Counted from the first letter of the stretch, positions 1-12,061 are shown. The stretch is DNA of 64,000 nucleotides from Phocoena phocoena (GCF_963924675.1 NC_089222.1:139464281-139528280); one strand, 5' to 3'. The notes: a model not told the origin generated them from the sequence alone. Program-made: numbers and translations.

Positions 1-908
1 TCTAGGTCCATCCATCTCACTACTAATAACTAAATTTTGTTTCTTTTCAGGGCTGAATAATATTCCATCATATATATGTGCCACATCTTCTTTATCCATT
101 CATCTGTAGATGGACACTTAGGTTGCTTCCATGTCCTGGCTATTGTAAATAGAGCTGCAATGAACATTGTGGTACATGACTCTTTTTGAATTATGATTTT
201 CTCAGGGTATATGCCCAGTACTGGGACCCATCTCTGGGGTCCATGCTGGTAGCCGCAGCTCGCGCCCGTCTTGGGAGCTCCTTTAAGTGGTGCTCTTAAT
301 CCCCTCTCCTCGTGCACCCCGAAACAATGGTCTCTTGCCTCTTCGGTGGCTCCAGACCTTTCCCCGGACTCCCTCCCGGCTAGCCGTGGTGCACTAACCC
401 CTTCAGGCTGTGTTCACGCCTCCAACCCCAGTCCTCTCCCTGCACTCCCACCAAAGCCCAAGCCTCAGCTCCCAGCCCCGCTCACCCTGGCGGGTGAGCA
501 GACAAGCCTCTTGGGCTGGTGAGTGCTGGTGGGCACCTATCCTCTGTGCGGGAATCTCCCCGCTTTGCCCTCTGCACCGCTGTTGCTCTCCTCCACGGCT
601 CCGAAGCTTCCCCCCCTCCACCACCCGCTGTCTCCGCCCGCAAAGGGGCTTCTAGTGTGTGGAAACCTTTCGTCCTTCACAGCTCTCTCCCACTGGTGCA
701 GGTCCCATCCCTATTCTTTTGTCTCTGTTTTTTCTTTTTTCTTTTGCCCTACCCAGGTACGTTGGTAGTTTCTTGCCTTTTGGGAGGTTTGAGTTCTTCT
801 GCCAGCATTCAGTAGGTGTTCTGTAGGAGTCATTCCATGTGTAGATGTATTTCTGGTGTATCTGTGGGGAGGAAGGTGATCTCCACATCTTACTCTTCCA
901 CCATCTTT
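1..908 (-). mobile_element. Internally deleted L1 LINE: 5' UTR joined to the end of ORF2
   Basis: Read on the minus strand, this starts near 908 with the L1 5' end (AAGATGGTGGAAGAGTAA) and runs about 680 bp through a cetartiodactyl-type L1 5' UTR. Near 226-232 it jumps straight into the last part of ORF2, which continues to the window edge. ORF1 and most of ORF2 are absent. The terminal ORF2 residues are visible on the minus strand at 30 to about 228 (motifs [19 protein letters not shown] and EYYSAL). The frame opens inside the 5' UTR and has no endonuclease or reverse transcriptase domain, so no working protein is made. The 3' UTR lies beyond position 1. The same-orientation junction suggests internal deletion or a spliced L1 transcript. 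Confidence 0.88.
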
Positions 909-1710
909 AAGTTCGCTCAATATATATTTTAATTCCGCTCTTACTTGCTAGATCTTATTTTTCTAATCATTTTACCCCGATATATCTTGGCTGTGGTAAT
1001 TTTAAAGAGTTAAAATTCATTATTCCTGGATTCAGACATCTCCCTTATTCCTGGATTCAGACATCTCCCTGGGAATTCTGATATTTCTACATCTATAGAT
1101 ATAGATATAGCTATATCAGAATATATTTATTTCCTGCTGATTCCAAAGCAGCTCAGTTAGTTTACGCCTACCCTACCCATTTATCTTATGAGTTTGCATC
1201 TCACCATCCTGTCACCTTCTGCATGAACTTGGCTTTGGAAACATCAAGGCCCATCTAAGCCAAAAACAATATACAATTTTACATACTTTAAAGTAATGCC
1301 TTGTGATTTAAAATAAACTTCAATATTCTTGCTGAGGAAGCTCATTTCAAAGCTCCTGGAAGAGTGATGAGGATGCAACTCCTTAATGATTGTAACTCTT
1401 AATATTTAGAGTTTTCTGTTGTTAAAAAGTGCTTCCTCATATATAAAAGGCCTTATTTGAACTTCATTTATACAAAGAAGAAAGTAATACCTATAACGAG
1501 GTATTTTTACACATATCATATCATCCCTTATATAAGGGAGAAAACCACCAATGTTTGAAAGATGTCAAGTCCAGTATTGATTGGCTAGTAAGCAGGACAG
1601 CTAGGACTGCATCCATTTCTGTCAAATCCTAATCTCTTGCTTTAAAGATTTTCTCTTGTCTTTGGTTTTCTGCAGTTGAATATGATATGCTTAGATACAT
1701 TCACTTGTTT
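909..1710. other. Unrecognised AT-rich DNA, no gene seen
   Basis: No coding region or known repeat was recognised. It holds a perfect 25-bp tandem duplication (1021-1070) and a 10-bp inverted repeat (1075-1084 with 1113-1122) whose loop contains TAGATA repeats. Confidence 0.5.
1021..1070. repeat. Perfect 25-bp tandem duplication
   Basis: The 25 bases at 1021-1045 are repeated without mismatch at 1046-1070. Each unit starts tattcctggattcag and ends catctccct. Perfect identity in otherwise diverged DNA suggests a fairly recent slippage or duplication event. Confidence 0.97.
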
Positions 1711-1945
1711 TTTCATTTTTTATTGAGGTAGAATTGATGTGTAACATTATATTAGTTTCAGGTTACAACATAATGGTTCAATATTTGTATATATGGCAAA
1801 AGGATCATCACAGTAAGTCTGGTTGACATCCATCACCACACACAGTTACAAACTTATTTCTTTCCTGTGATGAGAACTTTAAAAATTTACTCTCTTTGAG
1901 ACTTTCCAACATGCCGCATGGTGTTATTAACTGTAGTCACAAAAA
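1711..1945 (-). mobile_element. Old L1 (L1M-type) 3' end
   Basis: The plus strand starts with a T-rich run and tttattgaggtagaattg, then text typical of mammalian L1M 3' ends read backwards: an inverted tail, ttagtttcaggtta, aacataatggttca and the run of sequence leading to ttattaactgtagtcac. Strongly diverged. The 5' limit is approximate. Confidence 0.75.
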
Positions 1946-1984
1946 TATATGGAATGCTCCATGAATTGGTGAATTGTCCTTGCA

Positions 1985-2520
1985 CAGTGGCCTTGTTTAC
2001 CTCTGTATCATTTCCATGTTAGTATACATGCAGTCGAAGCAAGCGGTGTTTGTTACTTATTCTACTTTGTGTTCTCTGAGGTTCCTGAATCTGTGGTTTT
2101 GTACCTTTCATTACTGTGGGAAAGTTCTTGGCCATTGGTACCTCACCTGTTTCTTCTGTTCTGCTGTCTCTCTCTTCTCCTTCCAGTATTCTAATTATCT
2201 ATATTATACCTTTTGAAATTGTCTCACAGTCCTTGAATGCTCTGTTCTGTTCGTTTTTGTCCCTCCTAGTCTTTGCATTTCAGTTTGGAAAGATTTTATT
2301 GACTTATCTTCAGCTTCGCGATTCTTTCCTGGATAGTGCCAAGTCTACTAATGAACTCATCAAAGGCATTCTTTATTTTTGTCATTTTTTTTGGGTAATT
2401 GCTGATTTTAATTTTCCCCATTATGTGTAAGAGTTGTGTGTAAAAATACTGGCAAAACACAGACACTTCTCAATTTCCCTCAGCTTGTAAACATGGGCGT
2501 ATGTCTTTTAACATCATTTT
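1985..2520 (-). mobile_element. Ancient L1-like 3' UTR sequence, first part
   Basis: Diverged interspersed repeat that I recognise as old L1 3' UTR-type sequence in reverse (for example ccttccagtattctaatta, then aatgaactcatcaaaggc). It is interrupted near 2521 by a younger L1 3' end and resumes near 2826. The small minus- and plus-strand frames here carry no recognisable domain. Family assignment is from memory. Confidence 0.5.
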
Positions 2521-2587
2521 CTTTTATTTGAAGTATAGTTTTTTACAATGTTGTAATAGTTGCAGACTTACAGCAAAGTGATTCGGT

Positions 2588-2622
<35 letters not shown>

Positions 2623-2825
2623 ATCCTTTGTCAAATTCTTTTCCATTATATGTTATTACAGGATATTAAATATAGTTCTCTGTGCTATACAGTAGGTCCT
2701 TGTTGTTTATATCTTTTATATATAGTAGTGTGTATCCATTAAACCCAAGCTCCTAATTTATCACACTCCCACCACCACCATTTCCTCTTTGGTAACTGTA
2801 AGTTTGTTTTCTATCTAGCATTTCC
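2521..2825 (-). mobile_element. 5'-truncated L1 3' UTR (cetartiodactyl type)
   Basis: The plus strand shows the inverted 3' end: tttatttgaagtatagtt, tacaatgttgtaatagtt, acagcaaagtgattcggtt, then ctgtgctatacagtaggtcc. This matches the artiodactyl and cetacean L1 3' UTR in reverse. It splits an older L1-like repeat, so it is a later insertion. An internal (TA)n(TG)n run arose inside it at 2588-2623. No clear target duplication could be fixed. Confidence 0.8.
2588..2623. repeat. (TA)n(TG)n microsatellite
   Basis: About seven TA units run directly into about ten TG units. It lies inside the L1 3' UTR, at a site where that UTR normally carries a short TA-rich stretch. Confidence 0.95.
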
Positions 2826-4070
2826 TTTTAATCCTTTCTTAGTATTTCCGTCTCTCTCTTACATTACTCATCTCTTCTATCATGTTGTGTGCTTTTTTCA
2901 TTAGAGCCCCTAACATATTAAACATGGGTATTTTAAATTACCTGTTTTAATAATTCCAACATGTGTATCACATCTGACTCTAGTTCTGGTGCTTCTTTTT
3001 CCTCTTCAGACTGTGATTTTTTTCTTGACTTTTGGCATGCCTTGTAATTTTTTGTTGAATGCCAAACATGTTGTATTAGGTAACAAGTATTAAGGTAAAC
3101 AGACCTTTGGTATGAAAAGGTGTGGTCATCTTGCTAGGAATTTGACTGTGTTTACTTAGTGTTTGCTGTAGGTGTAGGTACTCGACCTCTCAGATTCTTC
3201 TCGTTCTTGTTTTTGTCTCCCCTCTTGACTTTGGGCTTCCTTGAATCGGTGTCAGCTTTTTCAGTGCTGTTTTGCTGTTATTATACTGGAGCCTATTGAT
3301 ATGGTAGAAGATGTAGGGGAGGAGAAGCCTTCTAAAATCTCATGAATAAATCTCAGTCTTTTAATGCGTCTATGTCTGGTAACTGTGACCTTCACAAATA
3401 TTCCTCCATTGGTATTTCCCCCTGCCCCTACTCTCTATCCTGACTGCAGCATTCCCAATATTTTCCCTTGAAGCCATGTTCCTTATTGACCATGTTTTTG
3501 TATCCCTTATCTATCCAAGGAGACAGGAAGTTTAGAGGGTGCTGTAGTGGGAGGAATACCCTTCCCCTAGTTGAGGCATTGCTTTAGCAAGGCCGTTTCC
3601 CATGGAGCATAGGCTTTTGTTGTGGACACATTTCAGAATGTGTACTCTTCCCCTCCCTCTGCCAGAGCCATAAGGAGATCTTTCACATCTTCATCTCGAG
3701 AATCCGTGAGCTTCCTGGAGGTAAAGTCCATGAAGCTGTGGGTCCCTCCTCAGACAGTGGCCCTCAGGAGTTTCTCACTCTCATGGTAGTCCACACTCAG
3801 TCCTGAGCAATTCATCAGTTACCATTGTGTGTTCCTACCAGTTTACGATTCCCGTGGCTTCTGTTTCCAGGAAACCTATCTAGGTTATGTATCTCCAGAT
3901 TTTGAGGTGGCAATTTTCCCTGAAACCTCAATCGTCTCATGGTTCCAAGAAATGTCATTGATTTTCTGAGAAAAAGGTTCAGCCTTTTCTTTTTGTAAGG
4001 ATAGAATGATTTCCAAGCTCTTTACATGTCAGAGCTAAAACCAGAAGTCCAAAGTCTTTCCTTTCACTTG
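2826..4070 (-). mobile_element. Ancient L1-like 3' UTR sequence, second part
   Basis: Continuation of the old repeat after the younger L1 insertion. Landmarks in reverse orientation are gccttgtaattttttgttga, aggtaaacagacctttggta, ctattgatatggtagaaga and, near 4010-4050, gctctttacatgtcagagc. No coding potential. Diverged, with approximate ends. Confidence 0.5.
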
Positions 4071-5441
4071 AGAGCCTTCACCAGGTTCTAAGAAAGAAAA
4101 AGAAAAGTACATAAATAATCCAGCATGTACACGTGGCTAGTTAGTGGAGCCATTCATGTCTCAGTAAAGAGGAAAGAAATGCCAGTGTATTAACTTCTCT
4201 ATCTGCCCATCCTCTATGGCAGAAGGAGCCCAGCAGAAAATAGGAATAGATTTGGAGCATAAAAACTTAGGCATACCACACTGGAATAGGACAACAATCC
4301 ATCCATCCCAGAACCCTGTCTGACTGTGGCTATCAAGGGTATTTTGTGGGGGAGCAAGACCCTGAGAGATTAATGCACCCCCCAGACACTTCCTGCCTCC
4401 TGGTCAGTTATAGATCTATTGTCTGTACAATCATGGGAACCTGTAAAATCACAAAATCATAGCATGTTGGCACTGGAAGGTAGATAGAAACTCATACTTT
4501 ATATTGATATTTAAATGCTGTTGACTTTTATAAAGGTGTAAATGTCCAAAGAAAGAAAGAGCAGTAGTGAGAATGGGAAAAAGGAACCAGGTAACATCCA
4601 TTTATTTCCTTTCTATCTTGTCATTGAGGCATTTGTGAACATATCATAAACGAAGGCATCTCATAAATCTGCTGTCACCTCTGTCACCCTCCATTCCACC
4701 TGAGACTTTTAGGGTAAGAAATGAGGAAGACACTGATGCTCCTCTTGTTCACTGGTTCAGATGATGAGGAAGGCTGTAATGAGACAGACAGAAAGAGGGA
4801 TGAGGCAGAGGGAGAGTAATAAACCCATGTGTGAAAGAAAATATTTATGCAAGACTTCAGATTCATCAACATGAGTCATCTGAGGATACCTTTGAAAATA
4901 GCATTTTTTTTTTTGTTTCTTTGGAATGTTACATAACTTTTTTCTTGTGCTTGGTTACCTTGAAGTCTTAGCTGTCAGAGTAGAAAGGACCCAAAAGTCG
5001 ATCTAGTTTAAGTCTCCTCAGGCTGTGCTTCAATCCCCTGAATCCCCAGGAACCAGCTGACCTCTGCTGAGATAACTGGTGCTAGGGCCTCATTAATCCC
5101 CAACCAACTTACTTTATGTTCCACAGCTTTGGTTGTTAGAAAGCTCTTTCTCTCATTAAACTCAATATTATGTCTTTATAAATCCATGAATTTGTCTTAA
5201 TTATTGCACAAAATAAATACATTTGACAGTTGAGCTATTCGCTTGCATATAAACTTTGTACGTGTTGGACATCATTTTCTTCAGAAGAAATCTTGGATGA
5301 AATTTGACCATCCTTTCTTTCATTTTCATGAATCTCAAAATAGATGAATCAAAATGCCTAGCCTCAGTCATTTAAGGAGTTCAGTAAACTGACCTATAAA
5401 TAAAGCCCAGGGAAGAAAGCTGGGAACGTAGCACATAGAAA
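4071..5441. other. Mostly unrecognised DNA; possible old CR1/L3-like remnant
   Basis: No gene recognised. About 4975-5190 resembles the 3' region of very old CR1/L3-type LINEs (ggttgttagaaagctctttc, then a string of TC-rich text), but the match is weak and family-level assignment is a guess. The remainder shows no feature I can name. Confidence 0.35.
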
Positions 5442-5448
5442 TGTCTTT

Positions 5449-5723
5449 TTTTTTTTTTTGGCTGCATTGGATCTTTGTTGTTGCGCATGGGCTTTCTCTA
5501 ATTGTGGTGAGTGGGGGCTACTCTTCGTTGTGGCATGCAGGCTTCTCATTGTGGTGACTTCTCTTGTCGTGGAGCACAGGCTCTAGGTGCTCGGGCTTCA
5601 GTAGTTGTGGCTCGCGGGCTTAGCTGCTCCATGGCATGTGGGATCTTCCCAGACCAGCAATCGATCGAACCTGTGTACCCTTAAATAGCAGGTGGATTCT
5701 TAACCACTGCACCACCAGGGAAG
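5449..5723 (-). mobile_element. CHR-type tRNA-derived SINE, long form
   Basis: On the minus strand the element begins with the CHR head (cttccctggtggtgcagtgg-like) and carries the tRNA-like B-box region. It has the longer body with the buggy repeat of actgaagcccgagc-like units and ends in an A-tail (the T-run from 5446). A short target duplication tgtcttt flanks it (5442-5448 and 5724-5730). Divergence is moderate. CHR SINEs are known from cetaceans, hippos and relatives. Minus-strand frames here are SINE shadows. Confidence 0.9.
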
Positions 5724-5730
5724 TGTCTTT

Positions 5731-7914
5731 ATTCCTCCCCAAGGAGTAAATGAACACACGTCCCTTGGGACCCACAGGGCAGGAATCTATCCCCAATTTA
5801 TGGGGATTAGAGACCACTCTCTCATCTAGAGTGGTAAATGGATATTAATCTGGCAAAAGTGGTGAATTGTATTACAGGAAGCATTTCCAGTTCCAACTCT
5901 TAAGATGTGAAAATTGGCAGCCTGAAAATTGGTAGCTGTGAGTACACCTAATGAGAGCACATTACACTTAATATGAGAAGGAGTGTCACATTAAATTGTG
6001 GTAGGTGGTATAGAAATTAGTTCTCTGAATATCTTCCTTTTCAGAAGGACACGGACCTTGAATCAGAAAAACTAAGGAAAAGTAGAAGGTGTGGAGACAT
6101 TACTGTACGAATGTGATTTCAACCAGGCTATTTGTTCTAACCTAAGCAAAGCCTGACCTCCGTGGGAGGCAGCAGCTGATAGTGGAAGGAAGAACATGGA
6201 GAGAGGAAGGATTGGAAAACTTGGATCCAGGAGAAAATGGCCCCGGGAAGCAAGGTAGAAGTTCTTAATCTCTCCCAATTGGAAATGACCATGAACAGGG
6301 ACAGAAGCAGGGATGAGAAGTGAGCTCCATCTGCAGAAGTCAGTTGAGGGAAGGGTCTGTAATCCAAGTGGGTTTCTTTTACGTATTTAGACCTTAGTAC
6401 CTGAGCTCTGTGTATGTACAAAACAAACCAATTGAGTACCGAGTGATTAGACATCCACGCCCACGGGAAAAGAGAAAAAGACCAATTTACAACACAACCT
6501 CACTCATTAAAGAAATTCAGGACCTGTGGGAGGGAACTTACTCTGGAAGATTCCCAGAATCTTTAAGTTTATTGATTTTTAAAATGAAAATGTGAGTCAC
6601 TTTGTTTAAAATATTGAATGCTATGAAGAATAATATCTTAGTGATGACTCAAATTTATCTGTCAAAAAGAACATCTAGAAAGACATGTTTGAAGAAAATA
6701 ATGATTAGATGACTAAAGTTAGTGATTACTTTCTGAGAAAAAAAATGGTCCATCACTTATAAAATCTATCTTCATAGAAATTTATTTGACATGGCTCTAT
6801 TTCATTTCCTTAAGCACACTATTGATTAAACAAAGCAACGTTAGTCTTTCTTTATTGACTCATTGGATTTAATAAATAGGCATCTAGAAACATTGGAAAT
6901 CTAATCTAACAAAATCTAATTGAATTGACATTGAGCTGTTTTTAAAATGAGATTTAGTCATCTTAGAATTTTCAAAACCAACTTACCTTCCTCATAGGCA
7001 GACAAAAAGGAAAGTTCTTGGTACTTTACTTTGAAGAAAAATTTCTTGATTTTAAATATGTTAGGAAAAGAGTTCTATGCATAGTTTATCTCATCACATA
7101 CATCCAACTCTTACTTGGTTTCTTTGTAAATACCATAACTGGAGTTGTCAACTGATGATCACTTGATGTAAGTACTAATTATGATGACAGTTTTCCAAGT
7201 GAGTAATTTAATACATAAATATAATTCAGAGTCTCAAATAGGTTATGTACTCACTCTCTTAGTCAATCTTTAATGGTAATTCAAAAATTAATGTCAATTA
7301 ATTTAGAAGTTCCTTGGGAGGGGTACAAAGGGTAGAAGCCATTCATTGCTTATGGGGCTGAGTTTGTAGTGCGAACTTATTTGAAAACAATAATAATGAG
7401 AGATTTCAGAAAATTAATCTCCATTTTCTAACCTATTTGTTGATCAAATTTTTGAGGTTTATTGATCTCTCTTTGTCCAATGTTGATATAATAGCTATAT
7501 ATTAGAAATGTATTACAAATATACTATACATATATTATATGCCTTACTGTAATTTTGCTACCATCATAAACAAAAGCAAACATTTAGGGTCTGCTCTTCC
7601 AAATTAAAAAGGAGAGGCAGCATCCCTGCCCCTCAATCTGAATCTCTCCATATATCCTTCAAAAAGCATACATATCAACGACAATCACACATAAAAGTCA
7701 CTTAAAACCCTCATCATAATAAAAGTAGGAGACAAAGAATGGTATAAACTCTAAGTGTGATGGGAGAGACCACTCCAAACCAGCAGAGCCAGTTTCAGAT
7801 TCCAGGCTGAGCAGAGAGAGGCGCCAGGCTAGGACAGAAGAGATAGGACTGCAGGGCGGATGGAGCAATTGCAGGGGAGGAAAGTGTTTTCCTTTACCCA
7901 CTTAGGGTCCCTGG
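5731..7914. other. Long unrecognised stretch, no gene seen
   Basis: About 2.2 kb without a repeat family or reading frame that I recognise. Frames of 60-105 codons exist (for example minus 6137-6454) but show no domain, no conserved-looking composition and no splice context I could defend. Locally AT-rich near 7450-7570. Confidence 0.5.
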
Positions 7915-8250
7915 CTGGGTCTGAAAATCAAACTGACAAAGACAGATTCACAGAACAAAAGCACACACATTTATATAATGTAAGTTTTAACTGACCAGGG
8001 AGCCTTCCAATAAAATGAAGACCCAAAGAAACAAAGCTGTGTATTTTCATGTAGGCTTGATGAAGAGTAGGTGGTCGTGGAGGAACATGGTAGGTTAAGG
8101 AGAATGAAGGACATTCAGTAAACTGGGGAAAACTTAGCAAGCCCTATGCATGAAGATTCTTCTTGGTACCTCTATGTTTTGGAGATAAAGTTGCCTCTTT
8201 CCTCTGAGTATCTTCCAGGTACATGGAGGGCACCTCTTACATGAAGGTTT
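7915..8250. other. Unassigned interspersed-repeat-like sequence
   Basis: The text (gtctgaaaatcaaactgaca through ggtacctctatgttttgga to gcacctcttacatgaagg) looks like a known mammalian interspersed repeat, possibly an LTR or an old LINE 3' region. I cannot name the family. No coding potential. Confidence 0.35.
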
Positions 8251-9125
8251 TTTTTTTTTAACTTTGATTATTTTATTCATAATCTTGAAAGAAGGTACAA
8301 TTTATTTTCATTTTCATCTTTCTTTGTAAGATAGCAGCATCACATGAAACTGAAGGAGAGTTGGTAAAAACAAAAGTATTTTGACAGCTTAGTAAATATT
8401 GAATCATATGTGAAATAGTGATTTAAATTTAAATTACTAAAATCATTCTCTTCTATAATGAAGTTCTAAAATGTTTTAAAAATATTCATTTCTGAAGGAC
8501 TTCCACTGTCTAGACTATGGACCTGTCAAAGTTCAATTTCATTCAGCTCAGTTCCATTCCACGAACGTTCACTCAGTGCACTCTTTTTATGTCCGAGCCA
8601 GCTCTAGATGTCCAAAGACAGGTACAATCTCAGTGAGCTCATCTCCTCCTCAGGGAAAGGACTAAGTCACATGAAGTTTATATGACTCTTCCCTGTTTCA
8701 GGGAAAAAGGGCAACAGGAGGAAAACGTCAGAGTGACATTCTTGCTTCTGCCATTTTCTCTAACTCCTTCAGCTTAAAATATTCAATATTCCAATGTGCC
8801 ATATTTTGGGGTAGCATGTCATGAACCCCATCACAGTGGTGGAATGAGAAGGCACCCTCAGGAGAAGAGAGGGCTCTCCTGAATAGGGAGATATTGAGAA
8901 CAGGCTGGAGGCCTCATGGACCAGAGCACAGGTTACAGTAGGATTGAAGGGAAGAGGCTTGAAATTCCACAGGAACAGAGGTGCAAGTCTTCCAGGAAAG
9001 AGGGATGCACTGTGCAGGCCTGAGGGTGAAGGAAAAAAGGCAGCAAAAGGCAGACGTTACAGGAATGAGAGAGCATCACACATCAGAAGGCATGTTTGAC
9101 CACTCCTGCAAATTCAAAGACAGTG
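8251..9125. other. Unrecognised DNA with a weak L2-like patch
   Basis: No gene seen. Around 8550-8655 the text (cgttcactcagtgcactc, then caatctcagtgagctcat) resembles the L2 3' region that encodes the usual actgagtgcctactatgtgc string. The match is weak. The rest is unassigned. Confidence 0.35.
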
Positions 9126-10180
9126 AATAAGCAGATCCCACTTACAAGGGCCAAAGTAAATAAATAAACATATTGATTTTAAGAAAGAAATGAAAAATAC
9201 TTAGAAATAAATGTCACAGGAAATGGGAAAAAACCAAGGGAGACTAAAAACACTCCCAAAAGACACATAACGGACTTGAACAATGGAGATACTCCTTACT
9301 TAGGGATAGAACAATCCAACATAATAAACTTGTCCATTCTTCCTGGATCAATGAACAAACTTAACAAAATCATAATAAAAATACTAACATGTTTGTGTTT
9401 TCCCTTGGGCTAGACATTTGATGCTAAAATTCATATAGATTCTAAAAAATATGGAATTAATTGTTAAGGAAACTCTGAAAGGAATTGGAAATGGTCTTAA
9501 CCCCATGAGGTATTAAAATGTGCCTTAAGCGTCTGCAATTAAAACCACATGGAAATATTCCATGAAGAGATAGACAAAGGAAAGAGAATGGAAAGTCCAG
9601 AAATAGATCCAGCTATAAAGTAAGCTTGTATATGATGAAAAATGCATCTCAAATTATTTGTTAAATTATGAACTTTCTTGTGAATGATGTTGGCATTGCT
9701 AGATTCATTTGTAAGAGGATAAAATTCTTCACATAAGGAGAACCCCAAATGATTAGTGATCTTAACACTCAAATCATACGAATGCTCCAATAAAACATTA
9801 TCTTGAAAGGAGGAAAAAAACTCAAAATCCAGATGCAATGAAAGATTGATACATTTAACACTGTGCATGTATGTGTCTGTTATGTAGGAAATCAAACAGA
9901 AGCAATGATCAAAGCTAAAATAAAAGAGCACGCTTTTCACCTGAAGAATTTAAATCTGTGAATAAAAATGCTTCACCTATTTTCATATGACTAAAAACAG
10001 AGATCAATTTCTAGATGCATCTTTGTGAAATTTATAAATCTCAAGGCAAAAGGTCCACCCTGCAAGTATTTAGTCAGAAAAGTCAATTTACCTGCAAATT
10101 AAGAAAAATAACCCTTGTCTCAGACTTTTCCCTCATAATGAACATCAGATATAAATAAGAGTAACATTTACAAAGATTTA
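9126..10180 (+). mobile_element. Ancient L1 (L1M/HAL1-type) ORF2 fragment
   Basis: Degenerate plus-strand L1 ORF2 text: ttagaaataaatgtcac, agacttaaacactcc-like, cttgtccattcttcctggat and ggcaaagtattgtgg-like positions. Stops occur throughout. Beyond about 9500 the similarity fades and identity is uncertain. Confidence 0.5.
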
Positions 10181-11145
10181 AAGGGGAAAGGTTGTAACCC
10201 AGAAATCTAGACTAAACAAGTCTTCCTTCATCTGTAAAGGCAAAAGTAAATAGTCAAGGCTTTAAAAAGTAGTTCATTTCCATGCCATTTCTTAACAAGA
10301 GAAAAAAAACACACAGAAAAAACAAAGAAACCCAAAACTGAGTACATATCAAAGCAAAGTAAAAAACTTGAGAATGTGGAAATTATGGCAGATGAGTTAG
10401 AGAACATTCAGATTTATTTTAAAAAATTGTAATAATTATTAAAAAATATTGTTGAAAACATAGTGCATATAGTTTTTAAATGCTCCAGAAAGTAAAAGCA
10501 GCCCTCCCCTCACACACACTCACACACAAACATACACTTCTAAAATCTCAGATCATTGCCACCAAAGTTAGAACGTTGATGCTGGAGAAGAGTAAGAAAA
10601 TAAAAAGCTGCTAATTTAAAAATATTACGTAAAGAAGCATCAATAGAAACTGTCTTTACTTGGCAATAATAATTAAATGTATATCAATTAAAGTGTATGT
10701 TTTAAGATTTAAAAAAACTTAAATAATTAAAAACATATGTATACACATTTCTAGTTGCTACATGTAAAATAATTTAAAATAGTCATTGCTTAATCCAAAG
10801 TCATGAAGATTCCTGTGCACATGGAAGATTGAGGTGCCAGCCCAGGAGTTTCTAAAAGGCAGAGTAAAGTCTACCTTAATATCAAAGTATTTGGAAGTTA
10901 CTTTTCCCCAGAGGAACAGGGAAGGTCAATTGTGCACTTAAGATTTTTGCCACATTTGAAAGCTACAAGAGAATGGGAGACAAAGAACCAAGCTGGAACC
11001 AGAGATAAGAAGTGGATTTGCCCCAGTCTTTCCTGGCTGGAGACAGTAACCCACCAGGCTTTCAAATCTCTGAAGGGTCTTGCCTGACTAACAGAGAAGA
11101 ACCAGAGATGGGTTGAGTCTTATTAAATATGTATAATTGGAACAC
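10181..11145. other. AT-rich unrecognised DNA
   Basis: No gene or firm repeat call. Contains a short CA-rich run near 10507-10530. Could include more old L1, given the flanks, but I cannot show it. Confidence 0.4.
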
Positions 11146-11183
11146 GGGGGGGGGGTGAGACAGAGAGAGAGAGAGAGAGAGAG
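11146..11183. repeat. G10 run followed by (GA)n
   Basis: Ten consecutive G at 11146-11155, then tgagaca and about eleven GA units to 11183. All-purine apart from two bases. Confidence 0.95.
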
Positions 11184-11306
11184 TATGGAGCAAAAGCAGT
11201 AATTGAAGAGATAATGGCCAAAAATTTGCCCAGATTGATAAAAGTCAATCCACAGATTCAAGAAACCCAAATAGTTCAGCAAATGTATAAGAAAGAAAGA
11301 AAGAAA

Positions 11307-11364
<58 letters not shown>

Positions 11365-11730
11365 GAGAAAGAGAGAAAGAAAGAGAGAAAGAAAGAAAGA
11401 AAAGGAAAATCATCCTTTGGTACATTATAGGAAAACTGCTAAAACTTAGCAGATGAAGTTAAACTTTTCTTTCAGAAGCAAATATATATCCATATATATC
11501 ATTGTTAAGAAATAAACATTAAGATATTTTAAAACTAGTTATTCATCATAAGAAATTAAGAAAATAATGCCAAAACAAATTCAAGTTTCAAAGGAGAATG
11601 CTTATAATAAACATAAAGGCCCAAATTAAATGATCAGTGAGAGAAAAACATACACATGGCCAATAGGTAAAAGAAAAGATGCTCAACATCACTAATCATT
11701 AGAAAAATTAAAATCAAAGCCACAATGAGA
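11184..11730 (+). mobile_element. Ancient L1 fragment, left of nested SINE
   Basis: The text gaagagataatggccaaaaa and ccacagattcaagaaaccca matches old L1 in plus orientation. After a GAAA run, the ORF2 3' region follows (aaaagatgctcaacatcac). It is interrupted at 11731 by a SINE and continues at 12062. Confidence 0.65.
11284..11402. repeat. (GAAA)n polypurine microsatellite
   Basis: About 29 GAAA units with a few GAGA, GGAA interruptions, all purine on the plus strand. It sits inside old L1 sequence. The lysine/glutamate-rich frame through it is an artefact. Confidence 0.96.
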
Positions 11731-12061
11731 GGGCTTCCCTGGTGGCGCAGTGGTTAAGAATCAGCCTGTCAATGCAGGGGACAGGGGTTCGAGCCCTGAT
11801 CCGGGAAGATCCCACAGGCCACAGAGCAACTAAGCCCATGTGCCACAACTACTGAGCCTGTGTTCTAGAGCTCACAAGGCACAACTACTGAAACCTGTGT
11901 GCCTAGAGCCCGTGCTCCGCAGCAAGAGAAGCCACCGCACGTGCACTGCAACCAAGAGTAGCCCCCGCTCACCCGAACTACAGAAAGCCCATGCACAGCA
12001 ACGAAGACCCAATGCAGCCAAAAATAAATAAATTAATTAATTAATTAATTTTTTAAAAACC
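11731..12061 (+). mobile_element. CHR-type tRNA-derived SINE, long form, full length
   Basis: Begins gggcttccctggtggcgca, includes the B-box-like ggttcgagccctg, then the CHR body with repeated caactactgagcctgt-like units, and ends aaaaataaataaattaatt and A-rich tail. Flanked by cacaatgaga (11721-11730) and cagaatgaga (12062-12071), a 10-bp target duplication with one mismatch. It lies inside L1 ORF2 in the same orientation. Confidence 0.95.

Noticed and set aside
226..908. A CpG island promoter of a host gene
   Set aside because: The GC-rich block is L1 5' UTR in minus orientation and has lost most CpGs.
4975..5190. A confident CR1/L3 LINE remnant
   Set aside because: The resemblance is limited to a few strings. 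I left it as a weak note in the surrounding segment.
11731..12061. A functional tRNA gene
   Set aside because: The tRNA-like head is part of the CHR SINE. It has no closed cloverleaf that I can see, and the same head recurs in each SINE copy.
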